DNA from: Acidobacteriota bacterium
GTDB lineage: Bacteria > Acidobacteriota > Vicinamibacteria > Vicinamibacterales > UBA823
Assembly: GCA_002717745.1 (NCBI GenBank)
Contig: PBBF01000022.1
Span: forward strand, 9,571-48,298
DNA: 38,728 nt
Direction of reading: 5' to 3'
The position numbers were made by a program, and so were the translations under genes. Position 1 is the stretch's first letter. The number at the start of each line of letters is the position of its first letter. Shown here in pieces: positions 1 to 7,728 of this stretch. The notes under the pieces are model-generated. The model made no database searches and was not told the DNA's origin. It saw nothing but the letters and a program-made list of their open reading frames with translations.

Positions 1-1
1 G

Positions 2-1456
2 GGGAAGTTGACGGCGCGCGAGCGGATCGACTTATTCTTCGATCCGGGCACGTTTCAGGAGGTCGACCGTTACGTCACGCACCGCTGCCGCGATTTCGGC
101 ATGGCCGACCAAGTTGTGCCAGGTGATGGTGTCGTCGCTGGATTCGGCCATGTTAGTGGCCGGCTCGTCTTCGCTTTTGCACAGGACTTTACGGTGGTCG
201 GTGGGTCGTTGTCAGAGACCAACGCCGCCAAGATCGTCAAGCTGATGGATCAAGCGGTCAAGATGGGGTCGCCGATCGTTGGTCTTAACGACTCAGGTGG
301 CGCGAGAATTCAGGAGGGAGTGTTATCTCTTGGTGGCTATGCAGACATCTTTCTTCGGAACACACTGGCGTCTGGGGTTGTGCCTCAACTCTCGGCCATT
401 ATGGGACCCTGCGCCGGCGGAGCAGTTTATTCGCCAGCGATCACTGATTTCACTGTCATGGTTGACGGTACAAGCTACATGTTCGTGACTGGTCCAGACG
501 TTATCCAGACAGTCACGCACGAGACGGTGACGAAGGAGTCTCTGGGGGGCGCGACAACACACAACGCCAAGAGTGGAGTCGCCCACTTTGCGGTAGCGGA
601 CGATCACGAATGCCTGTCCTTGTTACGTGACCTTCTCAGTTTTTTCCCAAGTAACAACCTTGATGATCCGCCAATTGTCGCGTCAGGTGATCCACCGGAT
701 CGTGAAGACACAGCGCTCGACCGACTAGTACCCGAAGCGCCAAACCAGCCATACAACATTATCGAGCTCATCAATTCTATTGCTGACGATGGTATTTTTC
801 TGGAGGTACACCAGCAGTTTGCCAAGAACCTAGTCGTAGGATTTGTCCGTCTCGGCGGGCACAGTATTGGAGTCGTTGCCAACCAACCGACTCATCTGGC
901 GGGTACACTCGATATCGATGCGTCAGTCAAGGGTGCCCGGTTTGTGCGCTTCTGCGATGCCTTCAACATTCCGTTGCTGACCCTTGAGGACGTACCTGGC
1001 TTCTTACCTGGCACGCAGCAGGAGCACGGCGGCATAATCCGTCACGGTGCGAAGCTGCTGTACGCATTCGCGGAAGCGACCGTGCCAAAAGTTACGGTTA
1101 TTACCCGCAAGGCTTACGGCGGGGCTTACTGCGTGATGGCAAGCAAGCACATCCGCACCGATCTTAACTACGCATGGCCAACCGCCGAAATCGCTGTCAT
1201 GGGGCCAGAGGGTGCAGTCAACGTGTTATACAAGCGAGAACTTGAGGCAGCCAGCGACCCTGATACTCTGCGTGCTCAAAAAGCTGCTGAATTCCGAGAG
1301 AAGTTCGCTAATCCCTACACCGCGGCGGCACGAGGCTATCTAGATGCAGTGATCCAGCCTCGACGAACTCGTCAAACTCTGGTTACAGCTTTTGCTAGCC
1401 TGGCCAGTAAACGGGACAAGAACCCACCGAAGAAGCACGGCAACATCCCGCTATAA
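2..1456 (+). CDS. Acyl-CoA carboxylase, carboxyltransferase (beta) subunit, 5'-truncated
   Basis: Carboxyltransferase of a biotin-dependent acyl-CoA carboxylase (propionyl/acetyl-CoA type), moving CO2 from carboxybiotin to the acyl-CoA in the cytoplasm. The reading frame is open to the window edge: bases 2-10 read Gly-Lys-Leu and continue into [13 protein letters not shown], which in this family lies roughly 30 residues inside the protein. The TTG at 8 is therefore an internal Leu codon, and the N-terminus is missing. Counting from base 8, the two crotonase-like oxyanion segments are [12 protein letters not shown] (133-144) and [11 protein letters not shown] (from 367), as expected for the fused beta-type subunit. 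The biotin carboxylase and biotin carrier genes follow on the same strand, so the three probably form one enzyme. Propionyl- versus acetyl-CoA preference cannot be settled by eye. Confidence 0.93.
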   Translation, partial: GKLTARERIDLFFDPGTFQEVDRYVTHRCRDFGMADQVVPGDGVVAGFGHVSGRLVFAFAQDFTVVGGSLSETNAAKIVKLMDQAVKMGSPIVGLNDSGGARIQEGVLSLGGYADIFLRNTLASGVVPQLSAIMGPCAGGAVYSPAITDFTVMVDGTSYMFVTGPDVIQTVTHETVTKESLGGATTHNAKSGVAHFAVADDHECLSLLRDLLSFFPSNNLDDPPIVASGDPPDREDTALDRLVPEAPNQPYNIIELINSIADDGIFLEVHQQFAKNLVVGFVRLGGHSIGVVANQPTHLAGTLDIDASVKGARFVRFCDAFNIPLLTLEDVPGFLPGTQQEHGGIIRHGAKLLYAFAEATVPKVTVITRKAYGGAYCVMASKHIRTDLNYAWPTAEIAVMGPEGAVNVLYKRELEAASDPDTLRAQKAAEFREKFANPYTAAARGYLDAVIQPRRTRQTLVTAFASLASKRDKNPPKKHGNIPL

Positions 1457-1478
1457 GAGCAAGTCGCTAGCCCTTAAG

Positions 1479-1487
1479 TGCTAGAAT
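1479..1487 (+). promoter_or_regulatory. Possible extended -10 promoter element before the biotin carboxylase gene
   Basis: TG-C-TAGAAT lies in the 102-bp gap between the carboxyltransferase and biotin carboxylase genes, about 70 bp before the ATG. It matches an extended -10 (TGnTATAAT) at five of six hexamer bases. No good -35 is visible 17 bp upstream. It may be a weak internal promoter or chance. Confidence 0.25.
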
Positions 1488-1558
1488 AAAAGGCAGATCG
1501 CGCACATTGAATGCCTGCCTAGCCATGGTGCCTGTGCTGCGAGACCGCAAGGCAAGAC

Positions 1559-3073
1559 ATGAAGGTTCTGGTCGCGAACCGTGGTGAAATCGCCATCCGA
1601 ATCATGCGTGCCTGTCGTGAGATGGGCTTCGCAAGTGTCGCGGTGTATTCCGAATGTGATCGCGGCGCACCACACGTCATCTATGCTGACGAGGCGTACG
1701 CGATCGGGGCAAGCGAGCCGCAAGAGAGCTACCTCTGTGCCGATAAGATGCTTGAAGTAGCCGAGCGTGCTGATGTGTGGGCAGTTCACCCGGGATACGG
1801 TTTTTTATCTGAGAATGGAGAATTCGCCGCTTCCGTCCGGGCAGCTGGCCGGGTGTTCGTTGGTCCTTCGGCAGATGCCATTGCACTTATGGGGGGAAAG
1901 GTGGCGGCTCGCGAGACTGCGGTGGCTGCCGGCGTTTCTGTCGTACCCGGCACTGGTGCGCCAGTCGACCCCGCAATTTCTCACGATGCGATGATCGCTC
2001 TTGCCTCCACCATTGGCTATCCCTTGCTGGTCAAGGCGGTGGCCGGAGGAGGTGGGAAAGGGATGCGGCTGGTTTCCGAGCCATCGGCGATCGCTACGGC
2101 GATCACCGCGGCACGTTCTGAAGCAAGATCGGCGTTTGGTGATGACGCAGTGTATCTTGAGCGCCAGCTTCAATCCCCGCGACATATTGAAATCCAAATC
2201 CTTGCCGACGAGTACGGCACGGTCGTTCCATTCGTCGAGCGCGAGTGCTCAATTCAGCGCCGGTATCAAAAGTTAGTTGAAGAATCACCGGCCTTCGGCA
2301 TGTCGCTTCAACGTCGGACGGCCATGGCCGACGCAGCCGTGTCGATTGCTAAAGCGGTCGGCTACACAAACGCCGGAACCGTTGAATTTCTAGTTGATGA
2401 ATCAGACGCTTTCTATTTCCTTGAAATGAATACGCGGTTACAGGTCGAGCATGGGGTAACCGAAGCAGTTACAGGGATCGATTTGGTTCGGTGGCAGCTT
2501 CGTATCGCTCAGGGTGAAAAGCTCGACATTTCTCCAGAACTTACACTTACACCGGCTGGACACGCTATCGAATGCCGGATTTATGCTGAAGACCCTGATG
2601 CGTCGTTTTTGCCGTCTCCTGGACGTATCCGTGGCCTCCAAGTGCCCTCGGGACCAGGTATCCGCGAGGACAGCTGCGCTGTTGTGGGTGGCGAGGTGCC
2701 TGTTTTTTATGACCCATTGATTTCGAAGGTCGTGGCGTGGGGCGCGGATCGGACGCACGCTATCGCTAGGATGCGGCGGGCGATGGACGAGTTTAGAGTC
2801 CAGGGTATTAAGACGACGGTCCCGTTCTTTCAATGGCTGATCCGAAGCGGTGCGTTCGCCACAGGAACTATAGATACAACGTTTGTCGACACTACCTTAG
2901 TCGAACGAGATGGCCAACCTTTCGCGGAGCCCTCATCTGAAGCAGAGGAGGTTGCCGTTATAGGTGTGGCGGTGCATGCGTTTCTGGAATCCGCTTGGCG
3001 AGAAAGAACGGAAAACCAGGAAACCAGCTCGCCATGGCGTCAGGCGGCGCGGGCAGCTGCATTGCGTATCTAA
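1559..3073 (+). CDS. Acetyl/propionyl-CoA carboxylase, biotin carboxylase subunit
   Basis: ATP-grasp enzyme that carboxylates the biotin of the carrier protein using bicarbonate and ATP. The 504 residues begin with the family signature KVLVANRGEIAIRI. HPGYGFLSEN lies at about 78-87, the glycine-rich ATP loop GGGGKGM at 163-169, ECSIQRR at 229-235 and the catalytic EMNTRLQVEH at 289-298. The biotin carboxylase C-terminal domain follows (AGHAIECRIYAEDP, then FYDPLISKVVAW). Length fits a stand-alone biotin carboxylase rather than the roughly 660-residue subunit that carries a fused biotinyl domain. The carrier is a separate gene starting 6 bp after this stop, so the two are almost certainly co-translated. 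The last 40 or so residues are poorly conserved. Confidence 0.95.
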   Translation: MKVLVANRGEIAIRIMRACREMGFASVAVYSECDRGAPHVIYADEAYAIGASEPQESYLCADKMLEVAERADVWAVHPGYGFLSENGEFAASVRAAGRVFVGPSADAIALMGGKVAARETAVAAGVSVVPGTGAPVDPAISHDAMIALASTIGYPLLVKAVAGGGGKGMRLVSEPSAIATAITAARSEARSAFGDDAVYLERQLQSPRHIEIQILADEYGTVVPFVERECSIQRRYQKLVEESPAFGMSLQRRTAMADAAVSIAKAVGYTNAGTVEFLVDESDAFYFLEMNTRLQVEHGVTEAVTGIDLVRWQLRIAQGEKLDISPELTLTPAGHAIECRIYAEDPDASFLPSPGRIRGLQVPSGPGIREDSCAVVGGEVPVFYDPLISKVVAWGADRTHAIARMRRAMDEFRVQGIKTTVPFFQWLIRSGAFATGTIDTTFVDTTLVERDGQPFAEPSSEAEEVAVIGVAVHAFLESAWRERTENQETSSPWRQAARAAALRI

Positions 3074-3079
3074 TTTACC

Positions 3080-3604
3080 GTGAGCATGCGTTTCAACATC
3101 GAAGTCAACGGCCGGGGGCGAACAGTGAGGGTTAAACGGCCCGCAACATCGCCCGAGCATCATCTGCTAGTTGATGTAGACGGGCGACAACACAAGGTTG
3201 ATGTCCGTCCCCTTGGCAACGGTAGGCTATCGATAATTCGCCTAAACGGGATGCCAAGGAGTCACGACGTGACGGTCACGGCTGCCGGCTGCCGTGGACG
3301 ATTTGACGTCCAACTTCGTGAGGGGGTGTTTTGGGCTGTTGTTGATAGTCGGCGCACGGTGCGCCGTGTGAGGGGGGAGGATGTCTCTGAAAGCAGAGAG
3401 GTCGTTGCTCCGATGCCCGGTCGGATCGTGCGATTGATGGTTGCAGACGGGGACGAGGTCGTTGAACGACAGGACCTCGTTGTCGTTGAGGCGATGAAGA
3501 TGGAGAACGTTTTGAAGGCACCAAAAGCAGGTCGCATAAAGAAGGTGCCTATCCGTGAAGGGATGACGGTTGAGGTTGGACAGCCGTTGGTCACTTTCGA
3601 GTGA
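3080..3604 (+). CDS. Biotin carboxyl carrier protein (biotinyl/lipoyl attachment domain)
   Basis: Carrier subunit that holds biotin and shuttles carboxyl groups between the two preceding enzymes. The protein has 174 residues. The C-terminal 70 or so form a biotinyl domain: APMPGRIVRL (110-119), then the attachment motif EAMKMEN with the biotinylated Lys at 140, and the closing half-motif VGQPLVTFE at the end. The first 100 residues are Arg- and Val-rich, look beta-structured and have no family I can name; they probably dock the carrier to its partners. The start is GTG at 3080 or ATG at 3086; neither has a clear Shine-Dalgarno, as expected for a gene coupled to the stop at 3071-3073. Confidence 0.9.
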   Translation: MSMRFNIEVNGRGRTVRVKRPATSPEHHLLVDVDGRQHKVDVRPLGNGRLSIIRLNGMPRSHDVTVTAAGCRGRFDVQLREGVFWAVVDSRRTVRRVRGEDVSESREVVAPMPGRIVRLMVADGDEVVERQDLVVVEAMKMENVLKAPKAGRIKKVPIREGMTVEVGQPLVTFE

Positions 3605-3627
3605 GTAACTGACTGGATGAGCTGAGT

Positions 3628-6600
3628 GTGAAGGAATCGGGGACAGATTCGAACGCTGATGCGACGACGCCTGCTGTCAAGCGTGGCAGGTGGTGGTATG
3701 CCCGGCTACCTCTCGTCCTAGCCGTGGGACTGGTTGCGGCGTTTGTAGTGACGAGCGTCACTGTGGATGTTGGTCCCGCGCTCCACGGCCAGGTTGAGCA
3801 GATAGGGTCTCGGCAAGTGGGCCGACCGATGCACATCAGAAAGTTATCGGTCTATCTCTTCCTCGGTCGCTTTCTGGCCGAGGATCTGGTTATTGAGGGT
3901 CCGACGCCCGATGACCGTCCTTTCCTGCGAGCGGACCGCATTGTTGTGTCTATGCCCTGGTCATCGTTGTTCCGTGGTGAGATCCTCTTCGATTCAATTG
4001 AGATAACTGATTGGGAGTTGGTTCTCGAGAGCTTTCCTGACGGGCGCCACACGTTCCCCGATCTTGCCGGCGACCCGGTTGACATTGATGACGCAACTGC
4101 AGCGAGCAGCCCTGACAATAGCAACCTGTTTGTTACCACGCTCAGTTACATACGTGCGCAGCGTGGGACAGTTATCTTTGATGATTACGGATCGAATTGG
4201 AGTGCTGTGACGCCGAACTTCGATATCACCGTCACTAAACTTGCGGATTACCGGGGGCAAGTCACGTTCTCCAACGGGACTGTGCAGATCGGAACGTACG
4301 AGCCAATTACAGCGTCGGTACAGGCGGAGTTCGGAATTAATGGTAGTGATGTCATGTTCGATCGCCTTGACTTGGAGACGAACGGCACCATTTCCCATCT
4401 AGTGGGCAAAGTAGATATAGCGAATTGGCCAGAGCAACACTACGAGGTGCAATCAGAAGGAGACTTAGGGGTTCTCAGGGATATCTTCTTTGCCCACGAT
4501 CCGTTCACTGTAGGCGGGATGGGGCACTTTGGCGGAACGTATCATAAGTACGAGAACGGCTATGACCTCCGAGGAGATTTCCGGAGCGACCTGGCAACGA
4601 TTAATGAGCAGCCGTTCCTCGATCTTTCCGGTTCACTCCGTTGGCGTAACGACGACTTTGACGTTTTTGATGCTTCCTCGATTTTTCATGATGGCCCATT
4701 GCAGTTCGAATATGCACTGATGTCACCCGATCTTCCCGGCGGTAACATTGGTCGTCTTGACCTGAGTTATCGAAATGTTGACCTACTGCTTCTTACCGAC
4801 AAACTTGCCCTTGCCGGTATTCGTTTACAGGGTCAATCAACGGGATGGAATCGTATGTCGTGGCCACGCGGCCATTTCCAAGAACACAAAGGTGAAGGGC
4901 ATATTGAAGCGCTACCACCAGATGGCATTCAACTCCAAGCCGAATTGATCAATCAGCTGGTTTTAAAGTCTGAGACCGTATCCTCGCAGTCCGTCAGGCG
5001 CTTTTCTGTCGGTGGGTCGGCGAGCTACCGGTTGGGGCCTGAGTGGATTGACCTTGCGGTTGGGAGTTGGGTTGCTACGCCGCGGACGCGAATCGTGTTT
5101 GAAGGTCGAACTGCTTATGGCGACGATTCCGAGATCCCGTTTAACCTGACAAGCGCCGATTGGCAGGAGACCGATCAAATTCTTGCAGGCGTTATGACCG
5201 CTTTTGGCGAACTGACAAATGAGTTCGAAATTTCTGGACGAGGCACGTTCGACGGTGTCATACAGGGACCGATTTCAAGTCCCCTGATTTCTGGCGTGTT
5301 TGCTGCCGAAGGGTTACGTCTTTGGGACGTGATGTGGGGCCGATGGACGGGTGAGGCGATTATTGAGAACGGTTACTACGAGATTACGGACGGACAAGTG
5401 ACCGACGAAGGTTCGGAAATAAAATTCGATGGGCGATTCGCTTTTAGCTATCCGCGAACCGACGGCGATGAAGAAATGAATGCCACGTTCCGGATCACTG
5501 ATCGGCGCGCTACAGATTTTCTTACAGCCTTTGAACAAGAAGGGTATCGCATCGAAGGATTACTGTCTGGCGAGTTACATGTCTACGGAGATTTCGCAGC
5601 GCCGTTTGGGTTCGGTCAGATGTCGATGCGCAACGGCACGGCATACGGTGAGCCGGTTGAATCCGGGGTCGCGGGACTCCGTTTCGAAGGTGCGGGCGTT
5701 CGGCTCGACGGCGTGGAGATGGTCAAGGGTGGCGGTGTCGTCACCGGTGCAGCGTTCGTCAACTGGCTTGGCACCTACACATTCAATGCGGATGGTTTTG
5801 GAATTCCGATGTCGGAGGTAGCGACTGTTGAGAACCCGTACGCACCACTTTCGGGAACACTCCAGTTTACCGCCTCTGGCGTCGGGGCTTTTGAGACTCC
5901 GAATTACGATGTTCGCGGTCGTGTGGACAGTCTTTTCATGAGTGAGGAGGAGATTGGGCAGGTGACCGGACGCATCGGCGTGAGAAACGAGGAGTTGGAG
6001 ATTGAAATCGAAGCGGCCTCGCCCAGGCTGGCGATTTCGGCACTGGGGCGAGTTGCCCTGACGGTGGAGGGTGACGCTGAGCTGGCATTCCGTTTTACTG
6101 ACACCGCGCTTGATCCCTACATAAGGATTTTCGAGCCTCGTCTGCAGCCGTACACCACGATCCTTGCGAGTGGCTCAACCCGAATTGTGGGCGAGCTCAG
6201 CAATCCTGAGCACCTTCTGATAGATATGACCATTGAACAGTTGCAGTTAGGACTCTTCGATTACGAGGTCCGTAACGAGGGTGACGTTCGCATTGCTTTA
6301 GACCAGGAGGTCGTCCGGATTGAACAGATGCAGCTAGGAGGGGAGGGTACCGCACTCGACCTCGCTGGCGAGATCCGCCTTCAAACCAATGAGGTTGCCA
6401 TTCGGGCTACGGGTGATGCGAACCTCGGCATTCTCCAAGGTTTTATTGGCGATATTCGAAGTTCAGGCAGCGCGGAACTTGTGGCCGAGATTCGCGGTTC
6501 GATTGATGTGCCGGTGCTGGATGGGCATGCGGCGGTGACCGATGGCCGACTTCGACTCTTCTCTCTGCCACACTCGCTGGAAGCGGTGAATGGCCGAGCC

Positions 6601-7728
6601 GTTTTTGGTGCTGATGGTATTCACTTGGATGATCTGTCGGCCACGCTCGGTGGCGGCTTGGTGCAATTCGGGGGACGGATCGGCCTTGACGGCTATCTGC
6701 CTGGCGAGTTGGACATGACGCTGACTGGGCAGGGAATGCAACTGCGCTACCCCGAGGGGATCCGCTCTGTGATCGATGCTGATCTTTCACTGCAGGGGTC
6801 CTTTGAGGATCCGGTACTTGTCGGTGCTGTTGAGGTGGTTGACGCGACCTGGGTCCGGCAGTTTGAGCTCGACACACAGTTCTTGAACTTCTCGGCTCAA
6901 GATGAAATCTATGATCGCGAAAACGAAATCGACTCTGCGTTTCCAATACGCTACGACCTTCAAATCAATGCACCTGGGACGCTTCGTATTGAAGATAAGA
7001 ACGCCCGTGTGACCGCTAGCGTTGACCTCAGAATGCAGGGTACGGCCCAGCATCCGCAGTTACTCGGTTACATAGAGGTCGATCGTGGCGAAGTATTTTT
7101 TGAGGGTAATCGGTACTTTGTAACCAGTGGGAGCCTGGATTTCAGTGACCCCACCACAATCGATCCCTTCTTTGATGTTGAGGCCGAAACGAGTGTGCGA
7201 GTGCCGGGTCAGATTTATCGTGTGATCTTTCATGCCGCTGGTACAGCCGGGCGATTTGTTCCCGACCTTACTTCGGACCCACCGCTACCGGCGATCGACA
7301 TCCTTGCCTTGTTGCTTGGTAGTGTCCACGATCCTGCCGAAGGCGAACTTAGAGCGCTTCGCACTGGAACCGAGACCGATCGCCAGTTGCTTCAGGCGCG
7401 GGCGGCACAACTGCTAACGAATCCGATCTCGTCAGGCTTTGGTCAAGTTGTTGAAGAGTCGCTCGGTGTTGATAGTTTCCAGATTGGGTCGTCGCTGAGT
7501 GATGCGACTTCGAGGCAAACGGCCGCGTTGACATCAACGGCGAGACTGACGATTGGCAAGCGCGTTTCTGACCGAGCATACCTAACTTTGTCGCGTGCTC
7601 TTACGGGTGGAGAGCGCGATTTACTTATTTTGCTAGAGTACGATCAGAGCGACCGGCTTTCGTGGGTGCTGTCCCAAAATGAAGATCGCACTTACGCAAT
7701 TGACTTTCGCGTGCGTCACGCCTTCTAG
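3628..7728 (+). CDS. TamB-like translocation and assembly module protein (DUF490/AsmA-like)
   Basis: Very long (1366 residues) envelope-spanning protein. One N-terminal membrane segment (about 27-46, preceded by Lys/Arg and RWW) anchors it in the inner membrane. The rest is predicted beta-rich periplasmic sequence with repeated short strands, as in AsmA/TamB bridge proteins that move phospholipids or help outer membrane protein insertion. The C-terminal 300 residues resemble the TamB domain: DILALLLGSVHDPAEGE, a long Gln/Ala helix region and a C-terminal Phe (RVRHAF). The start is GTG with only a weak GAG upstream, 24 bp after the biotin carrier stop. An Omp85-family gene begins at the next base after its stop, the classical tamA-tamB type partnership although here tamB comes first. 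The exact cargo cannot be told from sequence. Confidence 0.85.
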   Translation: MKESGTDSNADATTPAVKRGRWWYARLPLVLAVGLVAAFVVTSVTVDVGPALHGQVEQIGSRQVGRPMHIRKLSVYLFLGRFLAEDLVIEGPTPDDRPFLRADRIVVSMPWSSLFRGEILFDSIEITDWELVLESFPDGRHTFPDLAGDPVDIDDATAASSPDNSNLFVTTLSYIRAQRGTVIFDDYGSNWSAVTPNFDITVTKLADYRGQVTFSNGTVQIGTYEPITASVQAEFGINGSDVMFDRLDLETNGTISHLVGKVDIANWPEQHYEVQSEGDLGVLRDIFFAHDPFTVGGMGHFGGTYHKYENGYDLRGDFRSDLATINEQPFLDLSGSLRWRNDDFDVFDASSIFHDGPLQFEYALMSPDLPGGNIGRLDLSYRNVDLLLLTDKLALAGIRLQGQSTGWNRMSWPRGHFQEHKGEGHIEALPPDGIQLQAELINQLVLKSETVSSQSVRRFSVGGSASYRLGPEWIDLAVGSWVATPRTRIVFEGRTAYGDDSEIPFNLTSADWQETDQILAGVMTAFGELTNEFEISGRGTFDGVIQGPISSPLISGVFAAEGLRLWDVMWGRWTGEAIIENGYYEITDGQVTDEGSEIKFDGRFAFSYPRTDGDEEMNATFRITDRRATDFLTAFEQEGYRIEGLLSGELHVYGDFAAPFGFGQMSMRNGTAYGEPVESGVAGLRFEGAGVRLDGVEMVKGGGVVTGAAFVNWLGTYTFNADGFGIPMSEVATVENPYAPLSGTLQFTASGVGAFETPNYDVRGRVDSLFMSEEEIGQVTGRIGVRNEELEIEIEAASPRLAISALGRVALTVEGDAELAFRFTDTALDPYIRIFEPRLQPYTTILASGSTRIVGELSNPEHLLIDMTIEQLQLGLFDYEVRNEGDVRIALDQEVVRIEQMQLGGEGTALDLAGEIRLQTNEVAIRATGDANLGILQGFIGDIRSSGSAELVAEIRGSIDVPVLDGHAAVTDGRLRLFSLPHSLEAVNGRAVFGADGIHLDDLSATLGGGLVQFGGRIGLDGYLPGELDMTLTGQGMQLRYPEGIRSVIDADLSLQGSFEDPVLVGAVEVVDATWVRQFELDTQFLNFSAQDEIYDRENEIDSAFPIRYDLQINAPGTLRIEDKNARVTASVDLRMQGTAQHPQLLGYIEVDRGEVFFEGNRYFVTSGSLDFSDPTTIDPFFDVEAETSVRVPGQIYRVIFHAAGTAGRFVPDLTSDPPLPAIDILALLLGSVHDPAEGELRALRTGTETDRQLLQARAAQLLTNPISSGFGQVVEESLGVDSFQIGSSLSDATSRQTAALTSTARLTIGKRVSDRAYLTLSRALTGGERDLLILLEYDQSDRLSWVLSQNEDRTYAIDFRVRHAF

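Noticed and set aside
6443-6946. Minus-strand open frame of 167 codons
   Set aside because: Arg/Pro/His/Gln-rich shadow of the TamB-like gene; no ribosome site or domain.
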